Assembly (NCBI GenBank): GCA_026120035.1
Contig: JALRME010000007.1
Location: 1-64,000 of the forward strand
DNA from: Coleophoma eucalyptorum
Taxonomy: Eukaryota > Ascomycota > Leotiomycetes > Helotiales > Dermateaceae
DNA length: 64,000 nt
Direction: 5' to 3'
Shown here: one piece after another, positions 1 to 10,682 of the stretch
Layout: each line of letters begins with the position of its first letter
Numbering within the stretch: position 1 is the first letter of the stretch
The notes under the pieces: generated by a model
The model's database searches: none
Seen by the model: only the letters and a program-made list of their open reading frames with translations
Told to the model about the DNA's origin: nothing
Made by a program: the position numbers and the translations under genes

Positions 1-9
1 CCCCCCCCC

Positions 10-76
<67 letters not shown>

Positions 77-105
77 ACTCCCCCCCCCCCCCCCCCCCCC
101 ACGCC
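1..105. repeat. Poly-C low-complexity tract
   Basis: About 100 bases that are almost only C, broken by single A residues near 10 and 77 and by ACTC and ACGCCC near its end. It is not the TTAGGG/CCCTAA telomere repeat. It may be a genuine homopolymer or an assembly/sequencing artefact at a gap edge; the sequence alone cannot tell. Confidence 0.8.
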
Positions 106-999
106 CAATGATTTAAATCATCAATTCAAAATGCCGTATCCACGACCCACTGTCATAGAACAAACCTCTAAGAAGCTAGTTCATTTGATTGAATTGGGTG
201 TTGATTTCTATCAGCAGCTAGCGCTGACGTGCAAGCAGCCATGGAGGTATTATTACTGACTCACTAATAGCAAATATCAAGTCTTAATCGTGTCATAAAT
301 GCAGGTTGACCAGGAGCATATTCAATCATTCATATGCGAACAAAACTATTCGATAACTGGGGTTGCCCAGAGACTATTCCATCCTTGTCCGTAGTCCATT
401 ATTCAGATTGCGGATGATTTTGCGCGTCAAGTATATCAATGCCAGGAGATGAGTCAGGGCAGAAGCAAGCTAGAGGAACATGCTTATGACGAGCATCAAC
501 CGCAAGGATGTGACAAAGAAGATATAGCAAAGGATATGCAATTGGAAAGCTGATTTAGAGACGGCAAGCAACGGTGTTCGACAACCGACTTAATAATACA
601 CCACATCCACCGATCGACAAACCGATAGAGCAACACGTGATGACAACACTATTTCATTTCGTCTAACCAGCCTTTCGCTGGTGCTCCTCATCGTGGCGGG
701 AGCAGATATACTGGACGCAGAGGCTGTAGAGTGATTAACTATTATAATCCCAATAAAGCCCTGGAATAGTAAGGAAAATTCCAATTCGAACGGCAGTGGA
801 AAGTGGGATGTCGGCTTTTATAAAGGGAATTAGCCTGAGGCAGCCAAGTGTACACTTACTTTCAACCCACTTATCTATTATCTTCACCAGCATCAACTTT
901 CACAGCAATTCCTGCATTTATCATTTCACCTAAGCTAAGCCCCTAGGAAATCCTAGTATATTGGGATTTGGGGTATGCTGGAACTTCTAGAACCGATCT
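106..999. other. Upstream region of the first regulator
   Basis: No gene with a recognisable product is seen here; short open frames do not look coding. The last part is the probable promoter and 5' leader of the regulator starting at 1000. A short inverted repeat, CTAGGA-AA-TCCTAG, lies at 943-956, about 45 bases before the start codon, and an AACCCACTTA stretch near 865 resembles, loosely, the CCCACCTAAA element found further right. Confidence 0.5.
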
Positions 1000-3892
1000 A
1001 TGAGCAGTATGATAAAAAGCCACCGCTGCAAGGCACCGGGTTGTGAAAAGGCATTTGCCCGTCCTTCCCATCTACAGCGGCATGCCTTGAACCACTCTAT
1101 TCCTCAGTGGGTATGCGACAGATGCAATGCCTGTTTCAAGCGATCCGACTTACTGAGTAAGTCATCCACTATAGCCATAGCCGTAGTCATAGCTACAGGT
1201 GCAGTTCTAGTTGCTATTGCTGCCATTCTTGTATTTTATGTTCCTTCATACCTTCGTGAATGCTGAAGATGACCCGTGCTGATTCAGCGGCATGAAGAGC
1301 GTCACCATGCCCGGCATGCTCTAAGAGATAAAAGTGCTGGCAGGGCTGGACTTGGGGTTCTCGAGACCAAACGCAAGCATTTCCGCCCTCACCAGGAGGC
1401 TGAAATTGCTATTGTTCCACATCAGAGTTCAACACCCGAGTCTCAAGCTTCGTCCTCATCAACCACTCCGACAACTCAGCCTCAGCAATTGCCTCATTCT
1501 CCTACAGTCCATGATGCCTCTATACTTCGATCCCCTATGGGTAGTAACTGTGCTCACCCATCTTCGCTCTCAACTCAGCAACCCAACGAACAATGGATCG
1601 GAACAGATGACCAACATCAAATACCTGGACTAGGTATAGGCTGCTTTAGTCCTCAGCTACACTTTCCGTATATCTCACTGTCACCCAATATTCATCATTC
1701 AATGGATGGTGCGCCGGAAGCCCATGATATAGGTCACATCTATCATGATATGACCTTCGGCTTGGTTGATTTCAATGTAACCGGATTTACGCCTCAGCCA
1801 GACACGGGCCCCAACAACTCAAATGAATTTGAAGACCAAATGCTATCTCTAATTCCTCCGCAAGCCGTTGGTCGCCCGCTAGACCACCGAGGAAACAATA
1901 CAGGTAATCAGTCCCACCTCACAGAAAGCCCAGACAGGATTCCACAATCTATCGAACAAAGAAGTCCGACAAGACGTCTTCTGAATACCACAGTATCCCC
2001 TACAGTTGCAAGGCAGGCACTACCTGAACCTGAAGATAGAAATCCTCCATCGGTTGATTACTCTCCGTCTTCGGTACCATCAGAATTATCCCCAGCGACT
2101 CATGAGGCACGGGCACAACAATTGGAAGCCAACGACAATTTGTCAGACATGAGTCCGACAAGTCCACCCCGTGAAAGTCTATGCATCAAGCCTGAAAAGA
2201 GAAATGAACTTTTTGATTTTATTGCGGGAATACAACCTCAGCATGACTCACCTATCAATGCCGATTCGCCGGACTTCTCCCTCGTTCAAATGCAGACATA
2301 TCTTAACATGTTCTTAGAGTTTTTCAACGACTCATATCCGATCATACATGTTGCAACACTCAACATCAATAGCTTAGATAGTATTTCTATATGGTCGATG
2401 ATAATCATAGGTGCGACTTATAAGGACAAAGCTGATCATCAGCTCAGTGTGTACTTATACGACCTTATTGTACCATATATACTAGGTGGAGTTTCAACCT
2501 TTCCAACACTAGAGTTGTCGACCCTGCAAGCTTTGTTAATACTAGAGTGCTATGGTATGTACAAGGCGGGACCCAAACAACGGGAAAATGCAACCGATAT
2601 CCATGATATAATTTTAGAAGTAAGAAAGAGTTAAGCCATGATTATTAAGGTTTATCATCTATGCTAACATTTAAAAGTCTATCCGCAAAACATCTCGATA
2701 TAATGTAACAGCACGTATTACACTGCCAAATCGACCGACGAGCAAAGATGATGATTGGTTTGGATTTGCATATACAGAACAGTATAAACGGTATGTAAGC
2801 TAACGTGTTCTTTTTCACTACTATTAACTAAAACGTTTATTGTCAAGACTCATCTTATACTTCTTCACATGGGACACACAAAACGCAATCTGCTATTCAC
2901 GAATGCCAAACTTGTCTCTCCAATCATTGCACATCAGTCTTCCTTGCTCGAGTACGCTCTGGGAAGCTCCTGATGAATCAAAGTGGAAGGAATTGAGAAC
3001 CGAACCAAACGAATTCTTTATTGTGCCAATGGTAGAGAAGCTTTTACATAGTGATCATGAATTGCTATCTGAACCTTACAATAACCTATTAAGCTTCACG
3101 ATTTCATTACATGGAATAATGTCGATGTGTAATAATATCACATATTTTGACAATCAAGCCATCTACTATGGTAGTACGAGGAACGACCAGGCCTTATGGA
3201 CCCCTTGGCGACAACAAATGTCGCAATCATTCGAATCCTGGAGGGCAAAGTATGACGCCTTTCTCATGGAAGCTGTCCCAAAGACACAGTCTCAGCCGGC
3301 TCTGCATAGCGATTTCCAGAGAGATACTCTAGCTTTATTCTCGCTTTATCATATTTCTCATATCGTGATTAATTGCGATATTCGACAACTGCAAGCTGCT
3401 GCTGGCGCTAAGGAAATCTTTGGTCATGTAGTAACGGCGAGTGACTATGAGGAGAGTCGAACGTGGGTTAAGAAATGGGTAACAAACCCAGAGGGCTCTG
3501 CAGGTCGAGCGGCTTGGCACGCAGCGCAGATGCTTCGCGCTGGAATGGTTAATCTGAAAGACTGGGACGTTCATAGTGTATTCCACTATCCATGGTGTCT
3601 CTATATTGCGACACTGACATGTTGGGCCTTTCATCACTTTGGAGTACAGACTTTACCGAAGCAGAAGCCATGTGATCACTCCAGTCCAGAAGAGTCGAGA
3701 GAGTTGCAAGAGAGTGCTCGGAGTAGGATGAATCACCTTGTTGCAATGATGGCTTTTGCAGCCGCTAGCAATATGGATCGGACGCTAGGAAAGTGCTGTA
3801 CGCATGGCCTAACCATTCAGATGGCAAAATATCTACGCAGAGTGAGATGGACGGTTGCCTATGAAGCTCTAAAGGTACTTGAGGGTTTGTAG
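1000..3892 (+). CDS. C2H2 zinc-finger transcription factor with fungal-specific middle domain
   Basis: Predicted nuclear regulator of about 878 aa, exons 1000-1156, 1298-2619, 2678-2790 and 2848-3892. Two classical fingers open the protein: C-x4-C-x12-H-x3-H, then C-x2-C-x12-H-x3-H. The second finger is split by intron 1; it becomes perfect only if the acceptor AG at 1296-1297 is used, because the nearer AG at 1286-1287 leads into a stop. A long Ser/Pro/Gln-rich linker follows, and the second half, from about residue 420, has the helical alpha/alpha layout of fungal_trans (PF04082) proteins, including a hydrophobic segment followed by an aspartate-glutamine-asparagine turn typical of that family. 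It stands at the head of the oxidative gene block and is a candidate local regulator; its target is unknown. Exon joins are inferred from phase and splice consensus. Confidence 0.85.
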
Positions 3893-4587
3893 TTAGAATA
3901 TTGCAGAAAATTAAAAGGCACTGTTGATTGAAAAAAAAGGGTTACTTTAAAGGCCACCCTTTTCTGCGCTGTACTTATACATCAGGACTGACGAGCTAAA
4001 TGAAGTCAAAGGCAGGACAGAAGGACGTAACAAGTGGAAGCAACTTCTTTGTAATAACATAGAGCATATCGACCAATATACGACATGTATTAATGTTGCG
4101 TATTGGCAAATGTTATTCTACGCTCTGTGAAATTGTAATCAATCTCATTATGTGTGAAAAGAATAATGGTCTGGCTATTAAGTGGGTGGGTTCTTCACCC
4201 ACCTAAATATATTGCTTCGCTTATCTACCCGTTGTCAAGAAACGGTCGACGTGAAACATCCCACTCACTCATGTCACTAAGCGGGGAAACCATGCTTCTG
4301 GCCTGGATGTGGGACAATGCGAGACGTAGGTGTACTATGTTGAGGAATTAAGGAACTGTAGAGGAACAGAATAGTATTATCACCAGAGATGTTGTCATCC
4401 GTCTCCATCGTTATTTTATAAGCCATCTTAGATCCTCTTATCTACTAAACCTGATTGAGCTGTCTCGTAAAGTGGAGAGCCCAGATATTATAAATATATA
4501 AGCGACTTCGTAGTAAATCTCTCCTTCCCTTCTATTTCCAGCTACTATCTTCAAAATTTCCATCGAACTTTCACACGTGTACACAAG
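3893..4587. other. Intergenic; promoter of FAD monooxygenase
   Basis: No convincing gene. It is AT-rich and holds the inverted GGTGGGT/ACCCACC element listed separately, then about 380 bases to the monooxygenase start. Confidence 0.6.
4185..4207. promoter_or_regulatory. Candidate CCCACCTAAA operator, inverted pair
   Basis: GGTGGGT (4185-4191) and ACCCACC (4197-4203) form a 7-bp perfect inverted repeat with a TCTTC spacer; the right arm continues into TAAA, giving CCCACCTAAA (4198-4207). The same decamer recurs upstream of other genes of this block. The role as a regulator site is inferred. Confidence 0.45.
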
Positions 4588-5973
4588 ATGGAGAATCAAA
4601 TAAAAACCGGCGCCTATGCCGGTCCATTCCACGTGATTATCATTGGAGCAGGTAATTCAAGGCGTGATTCATTGTCGAAATAACTACCGCTAATCAGACC
4701 TCTCTTAGGTGCCTGCGGTCTTATGATAGCGCAAGGCTTAAAGAAGGTCATTATGACCCTCAGCAAACGTTTAGCCTTGAAATATTTATTAATCTGCATA
4801 TAGAATAACACGTCATACGCTATCTATGAGAAAGAATCAATCAAGGGAAGAGTGCGTGATTGGGGAATGGCCTATCACTGGTCTTCTGACTTTATCCCTA
4901 AACTTCTCCCAAAATCTATCATCGAGAAGCTCCCTCTCTCTGAGGTCGACTATGGTCTCACGACTCCTCAAGGAGCCCCCCACGAATATGTCACTGCCCG
5001 TAACACTAGCACTGGAGAAGAAATCAAGAAGCTACCACTCCGTGGTGGTCGCCGCGTAAGCCGTAAGCGCTTTCGTCAAGTTCTGGCGGAAGGAATCGAC
5101 ATCAAATATGACAAGAATATTGACAACATTACTTACTTAACTTCGGGTGTCGAAGTCTCATTCACAGATGGTACCAAGGCATTTGGTTCCGTTGTTGTAG
5201 GTGCAGATGGTGGTGGTTCTAGAATAAGACGCCTGCTTCTTGGCAAGGAAGCAGAACCGACCGTCCTGCCCATCATAATGAACAATTTCAACGTTCAGTA
5301 TACCGCTGAGCAAGCGCTTTTCATCCGCTCAAAGCTGGCTCCATTTACTGATTTGGGCGTGCATCCCAAAGGAATGTTCTACCTGATGAATCTTCAGAAT
5401 GTCCCCGATCCCGAGGACCCAAGTACATGGTCATTTCAAATGTCAACATCTTGGCCTGTGAGCCTTCGTCCACTTGCCGAGGAGGAAAATACTTCGGAAG
5501 GTCGCCTGAAGATCCTCAAAGAACTCACCGCTGACCATGCGGAGCCAAGAAAAAGTGCTATTGCATGGATTCCAGAAGATTATCCTGTGCCTAAGGATAG
5601 ACTCGCCATCTGGAGCCCAATACCTTGGGATCACCACGACGGCCGGGTTACCTTGGCAGGAGATGCCGCCCATGCCATGACATACCATCGCGGCCAGGGA
5701 TTAAACAACTGTATCAACGATGCTTCAAATCTTGTCACTGGTTTGGTTGAGGTTAAAGATGGAGCTAGATCATTGTCGGAATTTATGGACGAGTACCAGC
5801 TGGAAGTTGTAACGAGAGGTGCTGCAGAGGTTGAAATGAGTAAGCAACAGTCTTTGATGATGCATCATTGGGATCAGTTCATTCGGAGTCCAGTGATGAC
5901 ATACGGCACGGCTGGTATAAATGAATTAAAAGAGAAGAAAGAGAAGCCAGCTCGAGGTGGCTCTGTCTTGTAG
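4588..5973 (+). CDS. FAD-dependent aromatic-type monooxygenase
   Basis: Flavoprotein of about 423 aa of the PF01494 class (salicylate/p-hydroxybenzoate hydroxylase fold), which uses NAD(P)H and O2 to hydroxylate aromatic or enolic substrates in the cytosol. Exons 4588-4651, 4709-4746 and 4804-5973; intron 2 has a weak GTCATT donor. The N-terminal dinucleotide fold GAGACG is completed only by splicing intron 1. The FAD/NAD(P)H DG motif is seen as GADGGGSR near residue 125, and the second FAD motif GDAAHAMTYHRGQG near residue 275-290. Start codon chosen because it lies just before the Rossmann strand. It is followed by the 2-oxoglutarate oxygenase in the same orientation. Substrate unknown; some members of this group act in secondary metabolism rather than catabolism. 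Confidence 0.85.
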
Positions 5974-6963
5974 GTTATGTTATCTTTAAGAAGGTTGATC
6001 ATAACACTTTAATGATTCGAATAATCAATGGTTTATTCAAGCTCGTTGAATAATTTCGAAACCCAGAGGTTATCGTAATACGAATGCCTGTGTTGTGATG
6101 ACCAGGAGTTTAGGTATTAATGATTTTCAATGCAGTTTGGCACAGATTGTACACTAGACAGACTATGGACCGAGAATAGAGACTTTTATTTGATAACCGT
6201 GATAATTTCACATGCTGTTGAAAAAGCCACCTATCTCTCCCCATTCTTCAATGATAGCGAGACGATCGATGCTTGGACTTTTTCATATATGCTCGCGTCT
6301 ATTCCCTATTAAATATCGAAGCTACGGAGCAGTTAGATGCAAACACAGCTCTGTATGAAGGTGGTGGCGAAAAGAGCGTAAGTGGACAACCAGATCATGC
6401 TCTTAGCTCTCGTACGTATAATACTATTCTAATCACTTGTTCCATAATGTAAGCCAGGACTGTATCTTCCATTTGTCAGAACCATATTAATTGATTGCTT
6501 TGAGTGGTGTATAGCTGCTACCTAATGAAGTTAGCTACGTTGAAACAACAAAGTAGACCCCCACTTTACAACCATTAACCATTCCAACCCACCTAAAGGC
6601 AAATTACCCACTTAACTGCTTGTAACGAGCGGGTGCGGTTTGAGTTTCACTCCTTGGCGGGATATCGCTTTATCTGTTCCTTTTCAATTACGTCGAGGGT
6701 TTAGCCGCCGCATGCCCGATTATGGTATGACATCGAAATCATCCTTAACTTCCTACATTCCCCTTCCAATAGGTGTTAGAGGAACCCTCTGTGACACTAC
6801 ATACACTTCCCAGACATAAGATAAGACAAGCAAGTATCGCAGCATATCTCTAGTCTTATTGATATTGAGTAGGATTACGTTAGAGAAAATAGCCTTTTCA
6901 TCATTTTGAGGTTATACTAGGCTCTCTGATAATATTATTACAACAACGAAAGTCCAGGAAGCC
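5974..6963. other. Intergenic; promoter of 2OG oxygenase
   Basis: About 1 kb without a supportable gene. A 60-codon open frame at 6130-6312 has no recognisable features. The region holds one CCCACCTAAA element (6588-6597), followed by ACCCACTTA. Confidence 0.6.
6588..6597 (+). promoter_or_regulatory. CCCACCTAAA element
   Basis: Exact copy of the decamer found at 4198, 10534, 18120 and 18158. It lies about 370 bases before the start of the 2OG oxygenase. Function inferred from recurrence only. Confidence 0.4.
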
Positions 6964-8272
6964 ATGACGGAACGATTTGTCCCTGTTATATCGTTGAAAG
7001 GTATAATAAACCGTTATATTAGCTCCAAATCCGCAAGTCTTTAATTAATCATCGCACTATAGATTATGAAAATCGTAAAGAGGAGATCACACAACAACTT
7101 GTTGATGCAGCAGAGACTGCCGGCTTCTTCACTTTAGTTGATCACGGCATTAGTGTCGACGAGATCGAAACACAATTTTCTGTTTCTCGGGAATTCTTTG
7201 GCCTCTCTCCTGAAGTTAAAAGCAAGACTCCCTACGATGCGAAGACAAACAACGGTTGGGAGTACAAGGTACGATACTATATAGTATTAGTAATTGGTTA
7301 TGAATTCCTGATTTTATTGACAGGCTCAACTACGCCCTACCACCGGTACCTATGATCAGAAAGAATCGCTTTGGCTCCAACGCAACTCTGACTGGCCTAA
7401 CGATAATGACGTTCCCCAATTCCGAGAGCGTACAGAACTGTTCATGAAGAAGTGCGCAGAAATTTCTAGTCAAGTGTGTAAGTAGAGCATCTTTTATCTA
7501 TATGTATTCATAAATAACTGATATCTTATTTCATCTCAAGTGGACTGCTTTGCAATTGCCCTCGGTTTCCCACAGGACCACTTCAGAGTGGCCAACGATC
7601 CCACTCAACCCGATTGCCTTACGCAACTTCGTCTCATCCATTATCCTCCATCAGAAAATGCGGCTGGCACCTGGAGAGCAGGTACCCATACTGATATTGG
7701 TTGCCTTACACTTTTATTCCAGCGTGATGGAGAAGATGGCTTGGAGATTTGCCCTGGCCGAGAAAGTTATTCCAGCAGCGGTACAGATGGTGTCTTCACT
7801 CCTCTTCCAGCCGAAACTGGCCCAATTGTAGTAAATATTGGTGATATGCTCAGTAAGTTTACCTTGAACGATAAATGACAAACTTCTGACATGAAAAAAA
7901 GTGGCCTGGTCAGATGACCGCCTAAAGTCCAACTTCCATAGAGTCCGCGCAAAGGATGTTGGAAAATCCCCATCTCGTTACTCTATTGCATACTTCAACC
8001 AAGCCAGAAAAAGCTTTGTACTCCAAGGACCCAAAAAGACGTAGTATGTGTAATTCATATTGGCAGTCTTTTTTAACGTTGCTGACCCCTGACTCAAGCC
8101 CGCCAATAACTGTCGCTGAATACTTCGCCATGGCTGTGAAGAAGAATTTTGAGTAAGCAGACTCTCTCCTCGTATGACTTGGCTAAAATTTCAACACAGA
8201 GCTCAGCTCAACTCAAAAGCAGCCGCTACTCTTCAAAATGAAGAGTCTAGATTAGTTTCTGCAGAAGTTTAG
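6964..8272 (+). CDS. Isopenicillin-N-synthase-like Fe(II)/2-oxoglutarate dioxygenase
   Basis: Seven exons (6964-7000, 7063-7268, 7324-7477, 7541-7852, 7902-8040, 8099-8152, 8200-8272) give a 324-aa protein, the usual length of DIOX_N (PF14226) plus 2OG-FeII_Oxy (PF03171) enzymes. The N-terminal half carries the family's GFFTLVDHG segment. The metal site is visible as HTD near residue 180 and a distal His in the SNFHRV segment; RYS about ten residues later is the RxS motif that binds 2-oxoglutarate, so it should be a true 2OG enzyme rather than an IPNS. All seven joins keep frame with GT-AG borders. It probably hydroxylates, desaturates or demethylates a small molecule made or taken up by the neighbouring enzymes; the substrate cannot be read from the sequence. 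Confidence 0.85.
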
Positions 8273-8968
8273 TATCTTATATTTGGTGAGGGAAAAAGAA
8301 GTGGGTAATCCTCCGATCTACCTATGGAAGTCATGATATGGTACTTTGAAACACGACAGGAATCACCTGGCCACTTTTTATGTATCAAATTTACAATTAA
8401 ATCATGTCGTATATTAATTTCCACATCACTATGCTCACTTTCAAAGGGAAATTTCACCTTTTGATTATCCACAGCTTAAGAGTTTCAATGAAGCTTACTG
8501 CATGCACAAATGTGCTTTAATCGGCAGGGTGGTGGCGGCTTCCATTATTCTAATCTTCATCAACCTTCAGACCAAAGTCATCCCTCTGAATGGGTACGAC
8601 ATTCATAAACCTACAGGAGCCAATGCTACTGCCGGCATATTCGGAAGTTTTGGGCTACTTCAATAGAAAAGAATATAATGTCTTTTAAGGCAGCCCGAGA
8701 AAAGAAATTCTATTTTGATGCAACTACAAAATGGCTGGAATAAGTAAATCTGTAATCAATTAGTAGTACTTTTATAGTATCAAATACCGATTTGAGCAAT
8801 GAACAACATGTGATGTAAAATGCGAAACTGTCTTTTCATTTAAATGGAACGAGTTAATCTGCGGTACTATTGGATATTGATTTTAAGTTGTGGTAAATTT
8901 ATAATCGTTCTTTGAACCTCATATTAGCTTTATGAATGACTGCAGCTTTAGCACTTGATTAAAAGGAA
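8273..8968. other. Convergent intergenic region
   Basis: Lies between the 3' ends of the 2OG oxygenase (+) and the alpha/beta hydrolase (-). AT-rich; I see no gene and no CCCACCTAAA element. Confidence 0.6.
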
Positions 8969-10330
8969 CTATGAATAGGGGCTAAGAAAAGACTCACCAA
9001 GGCGATCTACATTAGCAGTACAAACATGAATGAAGTCAAGTATGTTCTTGCTTTGAGAGGTGTCTTCAGTACCAATTGATAGGACATTACTAGGAGCAGC
9101 TCAGTACAATAGATGTAAGGAGTGCATCTCGGATTACTCTTACCTCAGATGGTTATGTTTATCAAGAACATGGAATTGTGGGAGCGTGCCCGCTGGTTTG
9201 CTTCGCGCACGGTAGGAGTTGAAAAATGCGAGTGAAGCATCAACGGCTTCCTTCCTATGAAGAGTTAGAATCAAGTAAATTTCAGTATATACCCAGGAGA
9301 AGCATATCACGTACACCTCCCATTTAACCGTCCCAATATAAGTAGGGATTTGATCCGAGTCACTATCGATTTCTTTAGTCACTGAACACTAATCACAGCT
9401 TGAAAGCATGGGAGCTTACAGTAATGGCGAATCATCTGGAATTCGATCAAATAATCCAAGAGGGGAGAGTGGCTATGACGCCTGTTAGTCTAATTGAATG
9501 GAAGCAGTGGGTTGTACTTACACCCCATACATCTTCCGCATCTGAACCAAAGTACTGTTGGAGTGTTCTTTGTCGAACTGGTCTTGTCCTGTCAAACCAA
9601 AATGGAGTGCTTAAATATATAACACCGGCTACTGGCGGAAAGATATCTTTTTGTGAAGATCGTTTTGCGTCACCTAAATTATTTCAATTTAGCTTGACTC
9701 GTGACAATAAATATTGTCTTTCTTACCAGCCGCATAGAGGTTGGTAGCAATATGTGCACCTCCAGAGGAATGACCAAATAAGATAACCTTGTTTTTGGAA
9801 CCAAATCCGTACTTTTCTGAAGGAATGTTGTTGAATATCCATTCACGTGTAAGCTGTATATCATCCGCACCCCCTGGATATACAACATGAGGAACCAATT
9901 GATGGTTCGCGACTACTACGACCATGCCCTGTTGAGCAAAATAGTAGCCAATATTGGCCCAACACTGTATGTCCATTAGTACAAGCGATTATAGGTATCA
10001 ATTTGAACGTGCATTTTCACTCCACCCTTTGTCTCCAGAAAAGAAGCCACCTCCGTGTACAAAGAGCAAAACAGGTTTGTTAGTATCCTTATTAAGGGGA
10101 AAGAAAACATCGAGGCGGTTCCTCTCGGCTGGTCCATATCGCTCATCGCGAATGACCCCCACAGTATCTTTTGGTGGTTTGTTATATAGCGGCTCATATA
10201 ATTCACGCCAGATCTTTGTAGGTTGTCAGATTGGAGAAATTGCAAAAGAGAGGTGCATATTACGAACCTCCTCGTCACCAAGATTGAACTTCACCGTCTC
10301 CTCTGTGATCTTTTTGAACACGTTCTCCAT
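8969..10330 (-). CDS. Alpha/beta hydrolase (HSL/esterase type), reading frame probably broken
   Basis: Minus-strand carboxylesterase/lipase-like gene. Pieces in order: start at 10330, exon to 10268; exon 10213-10013 with the oxyanion-hole motif HGGG; exon from 9964 with the nucleophile motif GHSSGG and a PHVVYPGGADD stretch; later exons with a DDSPLL segment, PTYIGTVKWEV and the catalytic-His region HNHL; stop at 8969. Two joins are abnormal: the second intron has no phase-correct GT donor (only GC at 10012), and the intron between about 9410 and 9372 cannot join DDSPLL to the next exon in frame with any GT-AG pair. Either splicing is unusual, an indel error is present, or the gene is decaying. 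It is divergent from the flavocytochrome gene and shares its CCCACCTAAA promoter. Confidence 0.6.
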
Positions 10331-10682
10331 AATGGCAGCTGATTGCGTATTTTAGAAGATGTTTCTCAAATAAAATGTTCGCTTTTTGGGATAGTACAGA
10401 TATGCTATGTTAGGTTGGAAAGCTAATGACCTGTACATACCTCTACTCTAGCCGGAAATCTGGTACGTAGCCGCATGGGATGGATGCAGGTTCCGTGGCG
10501 TAAAGCCGCAACTGCACCCACTTTTCGCCCTCACCCACCTAAACCCACCAACCAACTTATTAATGCACCGATTACTAAGTGACAGACTTGCCCAACATAT
10601 TACACTGATGCGTATATACCAAGCCTCATCAGACTATTCTAGTAGTGTGGCTGCATTTTTCCTATGCGACTTCATCGGCGAT
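10331..10682. other. Divergent promoter, hydrolase / flavocytochrome
   Basis: Shared upstream region of 352 bases for the minus-strand hydrolase and the plus-strand cytochrome b5-FMN gene, with the CCCACCTAAA element in the middle. An upstream in-frame ATG at 10608 precedes the chosen start. Confidence 0.6.
10534..10549 (+). promoter_or_regulatory. CCCACCTAAA plus adjacent CCCACC
   Basis: CCCACCTAAA (10534-10543) runs directly into a second CCCACC (10544-10549). It lies 140 bases before the flavocytochrome start and 204 before the hydrolase start, so one site could serve both. Confidence 0.45.

Noticed and set aside
590..784. 64-codon minus-strand open frame
   Set aside because: Low-complexity Ser/Ala composition, no domain, and it lies in the upstream region of a clear gene.
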